64,000 bases of DNA. It comes from Macrocystis pyrifera (Eukaryota > Sar > Phaeophyceae > Laminariales > Laminariaceae). Below are positions 22,992 to 32,174 of this stretch, piece after piece (the stretch's first letter is position 1; each line of letters opens with the position of its first letter). The notes beneath the pieces are model-generated. The model saw nothing but the letters and a program-made list of their open reading frames with translations, was not told the DNA's origin and did no database searches. The DNA lies in contig JASSKH010000025.1 of assembly GCA_031763025.1 (NCBI GenBank), forward strand, positions 11,878,165 through 11,942,164, in the 5' to 3' direction. Made by a program: the position numbers and the translations under genes.

Positions 22992-23219
22992 TGGGGTATG
23001 TCAATGGTTTACTACCATTGGGGGTCTCGGTCGTCCGAGACTGCGTTTGTTAGAGCCCCGGCCAGTCGGCTGGGGGGGGGGAACTCCCGGGTACTGGCAG
23101 TACGATAGGCAACGAGAGTCAGCGGCCGGTGTCGCGGCTCTCGTACCACGCCAGTGGATTCCCCCCCCGACGTCGCAGAGAATAATAATAACATGACAAT
23201 TCGAAGGATACACAACAAA
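22992..23219 (+). repeat. Split direct repeat B1 of YR element 2
   Basis: A 228 bp copy beginning TGGGGTATGTCAATGG and ending GATACACAACAAA. It is nearly identical to 23602-23829, with about two differences. It joins A2 with no spacer. Confidence 0.88.
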
Positions 23220-23469
23220 GCGTAGTATCTCTAAGTTCACGTGAGATGCATGTTTTGTTCACAACCGACGGAATTCATTATTTATAGTCATGGGCTCTAC
23301 CGACGGAAACTAAATGGCTTAATTTGTTCAGAGGCAGAGAGAACAGAAGAACAACCATACTCGCCCCGTGCCCCCTCCTAGCTTCTCGTGATAGGTGCAC
23401 GAGTAGAGCACGGCACTGCTCGCTGCCGATTGATAGGCCTAGAGGCTAGGCCTACTGTTGTGGTTTCTC
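23220..23469 (+). repeat. Split direct repeat A2 of YR element 2
   Basis: A 250 bp copy matching 14531-14780 at about 99%. The following 132 bp (23470-23601) are not found in A1 and separate A2 from B2. They end in a purine-rich AGGAGAGTGGGG stretch. Confidence 0.88.
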
Positions 23470-23601
23470 CCGCCCACCCGCCCCTTTCTTCTTTCGAAGG
23501 TGGGTGGAACGGAGCGGCCACATGGTGCTGGCCACACCGTATTATACTTTTATTATTGTTTGCGATTAACTGGTTGCGATTCGGGGCTCTCACTAGGAGA
23601 G

Positions 23602-23829
23602 TGGGGTATGTCAATGGTTTACTACCATTGGGGGTCTCGGTCGTCCGAGACTGCGTTTGTTAGAGTCCCGGCCAGTCGGCTGGGGGGGGGGAACTCCCGG
23701 GTACTGGCAGTACGATATGCAACGAGAGTCAGCGGCCGGTGTCGCGGCTCTCGTACCACGCCAGTGGATTCCCCCCCCGACGTCGCAGAGAATAATAATA
23801 ACATGACAATTCGAAGGATACACAACAAA
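23602..23829 (+). repeat. Split direct repeat B2 of YR element 2
   Basis: A 228 bp copy matching B1 and forming the 3' end of the element. The outside flank begins TAATCTC. The flank outside A1 ends AAAAATAAT, so the two flanks share an AATAAT-like sequence and not a standard target duplication. Confidence 0.85.
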
Positions 23830-23850
23830 TAATCTCACTAATTTTACTAA

Positions 23851-25205
23851 GACCAACTATTATGGGAAATATTTGGAGGGGTCTCAGAACTGGCATTTTT
23901 TTGCTGAAAACCTGCGATTTACTCGACGTCACTGTCAAAAACACCGGTAGATTCCTCAAGATGCTCCCCTTAGTTTTCCGAGAGTTTTCTCGAGCACTTT
24001 TACGTTTCTCCATGTTAATATTAATAGTGGTATTTGGGCTGTTCGTCCATATTTCCAGTTCTGAGGGCATGGTGATTTTTCACTAAAAATCCTGCAAGAC
24101 CCACTATTTCTGGCCCCAGTTCTGACCAACAGCCTTATTTCCAGGGCTTTTCGCGGGTCAGGTCAAATCTCACGAGTCCGGTCGGGCCAGGTCGGGTTAC
24201 CTGACCCGACCCGACCCGTAGATTTTGAAAGCCTCTTGACCCGACCCGGCCCGACCCGCTAGATTTTAAAAGTTGTTGACCCGACCCGACCCGGACCCTT
24301 CGAATTGATCCGTGAGACACGGGTTTCATGTGGGTCGGGTCACCTTGACCCGCGAGACGATTTATCTTTACCCGCAGGTCCGACCTGCGGATCCGGCCCG
24401 TGAGTCGACACTTCGAAAAACAATTTAATATTCCTTTTTTGTGCCCACAAGCGATATGTGGCCTGGCTGTAGTAGGTATAAATGGATCCGGGCATGCGTA
24501 TACGGATTTGGCAATGTTTAAATGTTTGAATAAGATACCAAATGAATATTATTGAGGATTTGTACGAGAAAAGCCTTTGGGTAAGAGAGCGGGAAGTGTT
24601 TTGAGTGTCGGATCCGCGTTCCGCGGGCCGGATGCGTGGGTCCGACCCGCGGGCCAGCTGAAAAGCACTCGCGGGTCGCGCTGGTCCGACCCGCGAGTGA
24701 CCCGTTTTTTGTGGGTCATGACCTGACCCGACTCGTGAGCTCTTCATCATGGTCCGACCCGCGAGTGACCCGTTTTTTTTTGCGGGTCGTGACCTGACCC
24801 GACTCGTGAGCTCTAAATCACTTCCTGACTCGACCTGACCCGACCCGTGAGATTTGAAAACTTCTTGACCCAACCCGACCCGTGAAATTTCGAATACTTC
24901 CTGACCGGACCCTACCCGACCCGTGTCATTTTTAACACCCCGTGACCCGACCCGTGGGGCGCGTCATGATCCGCGAAAAGCCCTGCTTATTTCCGACCCT
25001 TCAGAGAAAAGTGATTGGCTGCTCCAAAAATTATATTAGGACCGTGGAGAAACGGAAAATTGTTCCCGAAATCTCGCAAGAAACTACGGGGAGCATTTTG
25101 AGGAGTCTATCGGTGGTTTTGGCTTTCCCGTCGAGTAAAATGCGTATATTCGGCCTAAGACCTTAGTTCTTAGAGCTCAGAAATAATTTCCCATAATAGT
25201 TGGTC
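23851..25205. mobile_element. PIF/Harbinger-like long-inverted-repeat element, split by a MITE
   Basis: The ends GACCAACTATTATGGGAAAT (23851) and ATTTCCCATAATAGTTGGTC (to 25205) are perfect inverted repeats. TAA flanks each side (23848-23850 and 25206-25208), the 3 bp TWA target duplication typical of PIF/Harbinger. Similarity continues inward: left blocks near 23955-24020 (TCAAGATGCTCCCC, TTACGTTTCTCCATG) pair with inverted matches near 25050-25110. The element is therefore a foldback of about 500 bp, cut into arms of 291 and 220 bp by the hAT MITE. No transposase is present, so it is non-autonomous. Confidence 0.75.
24142..24985. mobile_element. 844 bp hAT MITE with subterminal ACCCG repeats
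   Basis: Perfect 15 bp terminal inverted repeats, CAGGGCTTTTCGCGG and CCGCGAAAAGCCCTG, are flanked by an exact 8 bp direct duplication CTTATTTC (24134-24141 and 24986-24993). This is diagnostic of hAT. Both sides of the interior are filled with short GACCCGACCCG or CGGGTCGGGTC-type repeats spaced by TAGATTTTGAAAG-like linkers. In hAT elements such subterminal repeats are usually transposase-binding sites. There is no coding capacity. It is inserted in the PIF/Harbinger-like element and is therefore the younger of the two. Confidence 0.92.
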
Positions 25206-25399
25206 TAAGAGACAAAGATAATAAATCGCAGGTAATGCATATTTTTTATTTTAATTCTATTAATATACCAGGTACATACGTATCTCCTCTTTTTTTCTAT
25301 CCCCTTTTACAACAAAATATGCACACTATATGACCAGGCAAAAATATACATAGGTGGGGCGTGAACGTGGCTGGGACTCCTATACCTATATATATATCC

Positions 25400-25930
25400 T
25401 TAGCCTAGAGTATAACGTAGTAATCACAGCGCTGCTGCTCCCTGACTACGCCACCGCTCTGGGTGCTGGGTCGGGTCGCCAATGGAGCTACCAGGTAAAC
25501 GTTATGGACCGCCGATAGACAAATTCAGGTTATATTTGGTCTCGATCCTCATGCAACACTCCTTGCTCGTCTGTTTTTTTGTCGCTGTAATATCACAGGA
25601 AGGCTGATTCACCAACGAATTCATGCATGCCTTTCGACGACCAAACATATTCTCGAATTCAAACGCCAGCGGATTGTATAAAAGGCACCTCGGAGACCCC
25701 ACCCCTCAACCTAGAGTAAAATGCTGTAATCGCAGCGCTGCTGCTCCCTGACTACACCACCGCTCTGGGTGTTGGGTCGGGTCGCCCATAGAAGTAAACG
25801 TTATGGCCTACCCGTAGACGAAATCAGGTTGTATTCGGTCTCGATCCGCATGCAAGCACACTCGTCGCTCTTGTATACGTCTATCGCTCGCTGTTCTTGT
25901 ATACATGCCCAGTGCTGTTCCGTTCCTAAA
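25400..25930. repeat. Two ~300 bp units of a dispersed repeat
   Basis: GCGCTGCTGCTCCCTGACTAC occurs near 25431 and 25734, giving units of about 302 bp. Shared blocks include CATGCCTTTCGACGACCAAA, ACATATTCTCGAATTCAAAC and CACTCGTCGCTCTTGTATAC. The same family forms the four-unit array at 51.59-52.99 kb. No protein is evident. Confidence 0.75.
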
Positions 25931-26162
25931 ATATGGAAGCTTTATCTTTGGTTTAGAAAAAACCAAGGCTTATCACAGTGACTGAGAATCGTGACGGGAC
26001 GGGACGGGACAGATTTGAGTTGTTTGGCGGGAAAAAAAAATGAAAACGGAACGGGACGGTAAAATGAGGACATAAAACGTTGGCTGGACGGGACGGGACG
26101 GGACAGCGGGTGCCAAATTTCTCGGCGGGACGGGACGGTAAAAGTCAACGGGGCTGATTTTC

Positions 26163-26400
26163 ACCACGGGACGGGACGGTAAATATTTTCCCCTCGGCGG
26201 GACGGGACGGTAAATATTTTTTTCCTCGGCGGGACGGGACGGTAAATATTTCTTTCCTCGGCGGGACGGGACGGTAAATATTTTTTTCCTCGGCGGGACG
26301 GGACGGTAAATATTTTTTCCAACGGCGGGACGGGACGGTAATTTTCTTTTTCTTCGGCAGGGCGGGACGGTAAATACGTTATTCTTCTTTCCCGCCGCAG
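26163..26400. repeat. ~32 bp GGGACGGGACGG minisatellite, left end
   Basis: About seven units of CGGCGGGACGGGACGGTAAA plus a T-rich linker (TATTTTTTTCCT), spaced about 32 bp. Looser GGGACGGGAC repeats extend left to about 25994. The array lies just inside the left hAT-like end. Confidence 0.9.
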
Positions 26401-26413
26401 GGTCAGCACGGTT

Positions 26414-26645
26414 TATGGCCTCTGCCAGATGATATCAGCAAGAGGGCTTCCAGCGAGGGACTCCACCAGTCTCGCTGGCCTCGCACTCAGTAAGTCTTGT
26501 TCTTAGAGCTTGTATTATCACGGAGTGATCCTCATCGGACCACGAGCCAGGTGGCTAGGGGACATCACACAGGATCCCCGGCCACTGCTCCACTCACACA
26601 TGCGATTACACTGAAACCTCCACGGCTTGGTATCTTTTGGCTACA
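26414..26645 (-). repeat. 3' LTR of gypsy element 1
   Basis: 232 bp, identical as read to 31943-32174. Next to it inside the element is a polypurine tract that reads GCTTTGGGGGTGC on the sense strand (plus 26646-26658). Confidence 0.95.
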
Positions 26646-26723
26646 GCACCCCCAAAGCGAGTTCACTCGACACGAACGAGCTTGACAAAACCAAAAAACC
26701 AAGACGAAATCGCATGCGGCAAA

Positions 26724-29700
26724 TCACAAATCAATGCTGAACTCTGAAGCAATTTTAATCTTGAGCGCACGGGTCATCCGTAATTTGCGCAATTCCTTCA
26801 CGACGAATTCAGGCGCAGCAGAATAAATCGACCGCAAAGACTCCCACGTGCGCTCCTCTGCTTCGAAACCATCCCAATCGACCAAGACAATCACCTCGTT
26901 GGCATCATCTTCGGCCACATGCACCACAGCATTCATGCGGCATTCACCCTGCGCAAAGGAATGTTGGAAAACATCCTTCAGATCAGCGGTGACGTTCAAC
27001 GTCGCATCCGCATAAAATCGTAAACGAGCCACGTGAGCTTGATGCACCTTCCCAGAAACGATGTTCTGAACTGAGTACACATGATCATGATCAGCTGCTA
27101 CCACACGCCACGGACCAGTCCATGTGGACAACAATTTCGGTGTGACACCCTGCCGACGAACACGAGCATACAACACGAAATCACCAACCGCAAATTTTGG
27201 CAACACCACCTGGCCCTGAGCCTGTTTACGTTTGTTGTCGCGAGACACGGCAACAGCTGCGCGAATATCGGCGCAAAATCTCTCCTGCTCTGCAACGACT
27301 TCACGGACGTTCGCACGCAACAAGTCAGCATTCATCACGTCAACATTCCACCTGCCATCAGACTCAGAAACGAGCGCCGAGAAATCGGTACGCGGAGCAC
27401 GCCCAAACATCACGCTGTACGGAGTGCTTCGGTAACGTTCACGAAACGAAGTGTTCAAGGCCCACTGAGCGGCCGGCAAAACATCAACCCACTCCGAAAC
27501 CTGACGACGCTGTTCTGACAGAATGGAACGCAGAGCACGTACCACCTCTTTTACCATGCGTTCACACGTACCGTTCGACCACGGCGTGTAAGCGACAGCA
27601 AAACGATGTTCGATGTGCAACGCGTCGCTCAACAAAGCAAGCACCCTGTTCTTGAAATGCGTGGCGGTATCACTCACCCACACACGCGGCACCCCCAAAG
27701 TCTTACACCAGGCTAGCAAATGCTTCGCTGTGACCTCGGCTGTACAAGCCTCGGCCGGTTCCAACGCCACGTAGTTGGACAAATCATCCATGATGACCAA
27801 AACATATCGGAAACCATCCTCATCAGGCAGGCCATCGCTACCTTCGGGCCCGCTGTGGCCAACATACAAAAAATCAAAGTGCACCACTTCTCCCGGAGCG
27901 GTACCATGCACCGTGTCTCCGTAGGGACGAGGAATGAGTGCACCTGCACGCGTGTCTACACAGTGCAAACACTGGCGAACGAATTCGCGAACCTGAGAAT
28001 CCATGTGAGGCCAAACACAATATTCCTTCAGGCGAAACAAAGTCGGCGCCACACCACGGTGACCAGCCGAGCGCATGTGCGCGCACACCATCAAACGAGT
28101 TTGAAGAGCAAGATCATCCGGCGGAATCCACAAGACGTCACGCACCCCAACACGCACACGAAACAAACCATCATCGGCCAAGGTAGCTTGACCGAAGGTT
28201 GTCGAAAATTCATGAACACCAACGCCGATACGAGCGACAGACCTTTGTTGCGAGGCACGAATCACATCCAATGCGGGAAGCGAATCGTCAGCATTACATG
28301 GGCTGTGCACGGCAACCGAACGAACAGGCACCGTAGGAACTTTGACCCAACGAGACAACAGATCCCCCCAACAGTTTCGATCGCCAGGGATGTGTTCGAT
28401 TGCATAGCGGTATTGTCCTAAAACACCCTTCCAATTCTCTAGGCGTTGTGCCATGGTCTTTGTGACCGTCGTGACACACTTCTCCGGATTGAAAATGTAC
28501 TGCAAGTTTCGATGATCAGTAAAGATATGAACACCACCCCAAAGCAGGTATTCGAGCCTCCGGAACGTATTAACGATCGCAAAACCTTCTTTGTCGACAG
28601 TCGCCCAGCGCAACTGCGAACCTGTGAACGAACCACTCAGAAATCCGAGAGGCTCGTGAGACATGCTTTCCAACGCCAATCCACTGCGAAATTCGTGTTC
28701 AGGCACTTGGGTGAGAAAACTACCCCAATGGAAATCAGAAGCGTCAGGAAACATCAAAACAACGCACCCGGGACGAGGATGATGAAGCGGCACTGCTTGC
28801 GCCACCAAACCCCGTGCGGCATTCCACGCCCGCACCCGATCCTCCGTCCACGCGGTATCCTTGATGACACGATTGCGCGCCACTCGCTTAGTCCGACGTG
28901 TAGCCCCAACAAGGAGCTCCTCCAAAAAATCACGTAACGGTGCTACCGTTTCCGCTAAACGTGGTAACGATGTACGCAACCAGTTGACAGCCTGCAAGAA
29001 TTGCATTAGTTCTCCAGCGTTTTCGGGACGACGCATTTCACTTAAACCTTGCACTCGAGCGGGGTCATGGGACACGACACCATTGGAATACACCTTACCA
29101 CACCAGACCAGTTCACGAGAGAAGAAGGTACACTTGTGGGCGGCGACAAACAGTCCAACATTCTCCAGGCGTTCAAGAATGTCATCAAGCAGCTGCAGAA
29201 GAGCTTCTTCGGTGTCTGCGAAAAAGAAAACGTCATCGACCCAAACTTTGCAATCCAAACCACGCAACACTTCAGTCATGACACCTTGGAAATAAGAAGT
29301 CGCATTCAAAACACCTTGGGGAACACGGGTAGGCGTGAACAAACCGTCGCTTGTCGCCATGGTGAAGACGTCTTGCGCCTCCGGAGCCAAAGGCATCTGC
29401 CAGTACCCTTGAAGTAGGTCCAGCTTGCCGAAGAAACGCGCCCCCAGCAGATCTCCCATGTCTTCATGGTTGGGCATGACGCCCGGGGACTTCTCCACCT
29501 GTGCGTTCACCGCCGAGTAGTCGCTCACCAAACGGAAAGAGTCCTTCTTGGGCACCGCCATCGCCGGACTCGCCCACACCGCCTGGATGTTGTGGTAGAC
29601 AAAGCCAAAAAACACCAAAGCAGCAATGCACTTCGAGAGCCAGTCCCTTTTCGTCGGTTCGTACCGACGTGGCGTTGCCTTGACAGGCTTCGCCTGTTGC

Positions 29701-30938
29701 TTCAGCTGCACTCGCATCGGCTCCACTTGCGCTGGCGGATCACCACACAGCGCACGGCGAAAAGCACCCACGCGACGAGCCAAAATTTCGCGCAAACGGG
29801 TTGCTCCGCCGACGCTTAATCCACTCTGCTCTGCCTGCTGCACGCTGTCCTCCAACGCCCGTTCTCGGGCCGTCCGCTCCTCCTCCGGATCCATGAACAT
29901 GTCTGGCCCCCGGTCGACCAAATGTTCCACCGCCTTGTCCTCCGGAGCATCCACCGTAGCCTCGGTCTGAAAAGCACGCACGGAAACCGTCACTCTGCGC
30001 GCCGCAAGGTAACTCGGAGTCTCCACACCGGTCGATACCGGCACTGCGCGAGGGCGAAGCTTCTCCAGAGCTTCACGGTAGACGTCGATGCCAAGAGCTT
30101 TCATGGTAGCCATGCCAAACAGAACGACGTTATCTGTACCAGGCATGACCGCGAAAGTGATGGGCTCCAATTTCACCGCTCCCCACGGCGTCCGTACACT
30201 CACGGCAATCGGCACCGTTTTGTGCGTGACCATCACTGAAACACCCGTAGCGGTTTTCGCCTGCTGCGGGCCATTTTCGAACGGAATTTGCAGATCGGCG
30301 CCGCCGAAATGCGAAGACAGCTGCTGAAGTAAGCCGACACCGATGGACGTGAGCGCCGACCCCGAATCAAGGATCACACGCGCCATCAGCGAACCAACCG
30401 ACCCTGGCAAAGAGAGATCAGCGCGTAAACACTCAGCGCTGCGATCGACAGGCACTTCACCTGCCGTTGAACTCTGGTCGGTACCAAGAGTCACCTGACG
30501 CCATGGCTGCCCTCCTACAGCCGGCGCCGAAGAAATAGAATCGGCGGTCCACCCCGACCAAGACGTCGAATATACAGACGGTTCCGGCGCTACCGCCCCT
30601 GCAGCAGCACCAGACACTGACTCCGCCCGCTCGGTGGATGGCGAAGTTCTCGCTCCAGCAGCACCCACCGATGTTCCAGCTCCTCCAACGTATACAGCTC
30701 GGCCGGCAACAGACGAACCAGATCCCGACCCAGCGGCTCCTGCCGCTGGCGCACCAGAAGTTGAAGAAGCAACAGCAGAAGTTCCACCGCCCGCTGTCAA
30801 TTGATTGCCACCACGGCCACCGCGCCCGCGTCCATGGTTGAATCTGCCCCGGCCGCCATTGCGGGCCCCCCGCGATACCCTGACGACCCGCGCCCACCAC
30901 TGCTGGGAGCTGTGCCGCCACCGCGAGCTTTTGGGCAA
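26724..30938 (-). CDS. Pol polyprotein of gypsy element 1
   Basis: A 1,404-codon open frame. Domains in order: a protease-like segment with VILDSGSALTSIG near residue 190; reverse transcriptase from about 430 to 640, with FRLVSDYSAVN and the catalytic KVWVDDVFFF near 567; RNase H near 730-830 (VVLMFPDASD, TDHRNLQYIF); an integrase HHCC zinc finger with HMRSAGH (about 953) and CLHC (about 990); the catalytic core with HFDFLY (about 1020), VSDTATHF (about 1091) and CERMVKEV (about 1126); and a C-terminal chromodomain (VLVDWDGFEAEERTWESL, about 1353-1385). The product copies element RNA to DNA and inserts it, with the chromodomain likely guiding target choice. The frame overlaps gag by 142 bp in a different frame, which suits programmed frameshifting as in related elements. 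It looks whole. Confidence 0.93.
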   Translation of the reverse strand: MPKSSRWRHSSQQWWARVVRVSRGARNGGRGRFNHGRGRGGRGGNQLTAGGGTSAVASSTSGAPAAGAAGSGSGSSVAGRAVYVGGAGTSVGAAGARTSPSTERAESVSGAAAGAVAPEPSVYSTSWSGWTADSISSAPAVGGQPWRQVTLGTDQSSTAGEVPVDRSAECLRADLSLPGSVGSLMARVILDSGSALTSIGVGLLQQLSSHFGGADLQIPFENGPQQAKTATGVSVMVTHKTVPIAVSVRTPWGAVKLEPITFAVMPGTDNVVLFGMATMKALGIDVYREALEKLRPRAVPVSTGVETPSYLAARRVTVSVRAFQTEATVDAPEDKAVEHLVDRGPDMFMDPEEERTARERALEDSVQQAEQSGLSVGGATRLREILARRVGAFRRALCGDPPAQVEPMRVQLKQQAKPVKATPRRYEPTKRDWLSKCIAALVFFGFVYHNIQAVWASPAMAVPKKDSFRLVSDYSAVNAQVEKSPGVMPNHEDMGDLLGARFFGKLDLLQGYWQMPLAPEAQDVFTMATSDGLFTPTRVPQGVLNATSYFQGVMTEVLRGLDCKVWVDDVFFFADTEEALLQLLDDILERLENVGLFVAAHKCTFFSRELVWCGKVYSNGVVSHDPARVQGLSEMRRPENAGELMQFLQAVNWLRTSLPRLAETVAPLRDFLEELLVGATRRTKRVARNRVIKDTAWTEDRVRAWNAARGLVAQAVPLHHPRPGCVVLMFPDASDFHWGSFLTQVPEHEFRSGLALESMSHEPLGFLSGSFTGSQLRWATVDKEGFAIVNTFRRLEYLLWGGVHIFTDHRNLQYIFNPEKCVTTVTKTMAQRLENWKGVLGQYRYAIEHIPGDRNCWGDLLSRWVKVPTVPVRSVAVHSPCNADDSLPALDVIRASQQRSVARIGVGVHEFSTTFGQATLADDGLFRVRVGVRDVLWIPPDDLALQTRLMVCAHMRSAGHRGVAPTLFRLKEYCVWPHMDSQVREFVRQCLHCVDTRAGALIPRPYGDTVHGTAPGEVVHFDFLYVGHSGPEGSDGLPDEDGFRYVLVIMDDLSNYVALEPAEACTAEVTAKHLLAWCKTLGVPRVWVSDTATHFKNRVLALLSDALHIEHRFAVAYTPWSNGTCERMVKEVVRALRSILSEQRRQVSEWVDVLPAAQWALNTSFRERYRSTPYSVMFGRAPRTDFSALVSESDGRWNVDVMNADLLRANVREVVAEQERFCADIRAAVAVSRDNKRKQAQGQVVLPKFAVGDFVLYARVRRQGVTPKLLSTWTGPWRVVAADHDHVYSVQNIVSGKVHQAHVARLRFYADATLNVTADLKDVFQHSFAQGECRMNAVVHVAEDDANEVIVLVDWDGFEAEERTWESLRSIYSAAPEFVVKELRKLRMTRALKIKIASEFSIDL

Positions 30939-31735
30939 TCAGAAACATAATGGTTGGGATCACCACACTCGAAACAGACGCGAACAAACGACTTTTTCGC
31001 GGACTGCTGCTGTTTCGGTTTCTGCTGCTGTTGGCGTCGCGGTTCAGCTGCCCCTGCAGCATCTTTCCGACCATACGCCTCGATGAATTTCCACTGTTCT
31101 GCAGCAGAAAAAATTTGGTCCATGACCAATGCCGGGTCCTTCTTCCACCCTGCAGCGTACGTGAGCTGACCTTTTACGTACTTTTTGAACTCGGACGGCC
31201 ATAAGCCATCCACCAACGCCATGCTCACAAATTCCGCCGGTCCGGGCAACCACGAACGGTCCTGCGCGCGGTACATGGCATGCACCGCGTGATTCTCCGC
31301 AAAATACTTTTCCATAGCGGAGTTTACCATCATCGCGCGGTCTTTGACGGATGTTTCACCGCCCTGCTTTTCATCGCGCCTCATTGAGAGAACGCGACGC
31401 AAGTCCGCTGCCGCCCGCGAGGTGTCAAATCTGTTGCTGGTGGTTGTGTAACCGGCGTGCTGCCTAACAGCGTCCAACAACTCCGAGGCGGTCATCGTAG
31501 TCTGATGCTTGTAAAATCCCTCAAAACACCGATGAATGTAATTGGGGATAAGCTGGCCCATGCTCACTTTGGAGTGCTGAACCACCCCCTGAGCGTTGGC
31601 GAGCTGCAGCCGTTCCTCATAATCGAGGTACGCTGCGTAAAAAACACGAGAGGCCTGCTCGGTCCACACCTCTCCGTATTTCGGTGGAGTCAGAGACTCC
31701 CCTACCACCAGCGGCGTGCTTGCCGTGTGCGCCAT
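30797..31735 (-). CDS. Gag of gypsy element 1
   Basis: A 312-codon frame beginning MAHTASTPLVVGES. The N-terminal two thirds are mostly helical, capsid-like sequence without a signature I can name. A basic, Gln/Lys-rich stretch follows, then a CCHC zinc knuckle CFECGDPNHYVSDC near residues 252-266 (CX2CX4HX4C), and a Gly-rich tail. This is the usual nucleocapsid arrangement of Ty3/gypsy Gag, which packages element RNA. It starts about 210 bp downstream of the 5' LTR. Its 3' part overlaps the pol frame. Confidence 0.9.
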   Translation of the reverse strand: MAHTASTPLVVGESLTPPKYGEVWTEQASRVFYAAYLDYEERLQLANAQGVVQHSKVSMGQLIPNYIHRCFEGFYKHQTTMTASELLDAVRQHAGYTTTSNRFDTSRAAADLRRVLSMRRDEKQGGETSVKDRAMMVNSAMEKYFAENHAVHAMYRAQDRSWLPGPAEFVSMALVDGLWPSEFKKYVKGQLTYAAGWKKDPALVMDQIFSAAEQWKFIEAYGRKDAAGAAEPRRQQQQKPKQQQSAKKSFVRVCFECGDPNHYVSDCPKARGGGTAPSSGGRGSSGYRGGPAMAAGADSTMDAGAVAVVAIN

Positions 31736-31929
31736 AATCCACAGCAGTCCACCTGGACTCTACTGTAATAACGGAGAAACTGCCGCCTGACCTGTGCGTC
31801 CTCCAGCTCCCGGAGCGTCCTCCCCTGCTGTGCGCTTCAAGCCGTTTCGATCCGTCCAACGGGCCAACTGCCTTCCCAGCTGTGACCCAATACTCCGCAG
31901 CCGAAAACTCCTCCAACAGAAGTTCCGCG

Positions 31930-31943
31930 AATATCTAGATATT
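31930..31943. other. 14 bp perfect palindrome at the primer-site position of gypsy element 1
   Basis: AATATCTAGATATT is a perfect palindrome and touches the inner edge of the 5' LTR, where a tRNA primer-binding site normally starts. The usual TGG start of a primer site is not seen here, so the primer is unknown. Confidence 0.6.
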
Positions 31944-32174
31944 ATGGCCTCTGCCAGATGATATCAGCAAGAGGGCTTCCAGCGAGGGACTCCACCAGTC
32001 TCGCTGGCCTCGCACTCAGTAAGTCTTGTTCTTAGAGCTTGTATTATCACGGAGTGATCCTCATCGGACCACGAGCCAGGTGGCTAGGGGACATCACACA
32101 GGATCCCCGGCCACTGCTCCACTCACACATGCGATTACACTGAAACCTCCACGGCTTGGTATCTTTTGGCTACA
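31943..32174 (-). repeat. 5' LTR of gypsy element 1
   Basis: 232 bp, beginning TGTAGCC and ending CCATA on the sense strand, identical as read to the other LTR. The promoter should lie here, but I cannot place a TATA box with confidence. Confidence 0.95.

Larger units (their letters stand above)
14531..23829 (+). mobile_element. YR element 2 with split direct repeats (Ngaro/PAT-like)
   Basis: On the plus strand the order is A1 (14531-14780), interior, B1 (22992-23219), A2 (23220-23469), a 132 bp gap and B2 (23602-23829). B1 and A2 abut exactly. The element starts GCGTAG and ends ACAACAAA, so like element 1 it begins GC and ends AAA. The interior has a large higher-order satellite (15.4-19.1 kb), three 153 bp repeats, a gag-like GC-rich region and a tyrosine recombinase region. 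No reverse transcriptase is visible. A and B copies are about 99% identical, so the insertion is recent. The coding part nevertheless looks broken in several places, which suggests movement in trans or very recent decay. Confidence 0.72.
26414..32174 (-). mobile_element. Ty3/gypsy chromodomain LTR retrotransposon 1 (young, looks whole)
   Basis: A 5,761 bp element with 232 bp LTRs that are identical as read. It is flanked by a 4 bp duplication GGTT (26410-26413 and 32175-32178). The sense strand is minus: LTRs run TGTAGCC...GGCCATA. Gag (31735-30797) is followed by a protease-RT-RNase H-integrase-chromodomain frame (30938-26724). The unfilled target (CGGCACGGTTGTACG) survives in the second copy of the host duplication near 33195. 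Identical LTRs and long open frames indicate a very recent insertion. Confidence 0.93.

Noticed and set aside
22992-23829. A small TRIM-like LTR element (219-228 bp direct repeats with TG...CA and a purine tract before the right copy)
   Set aside because: The internal segment recurs at 14531-14780 without the flanking repeats and YR sequence lies just upstream, so the split-direct-repeat reading explains more. No target duplication was found for a TRIM.
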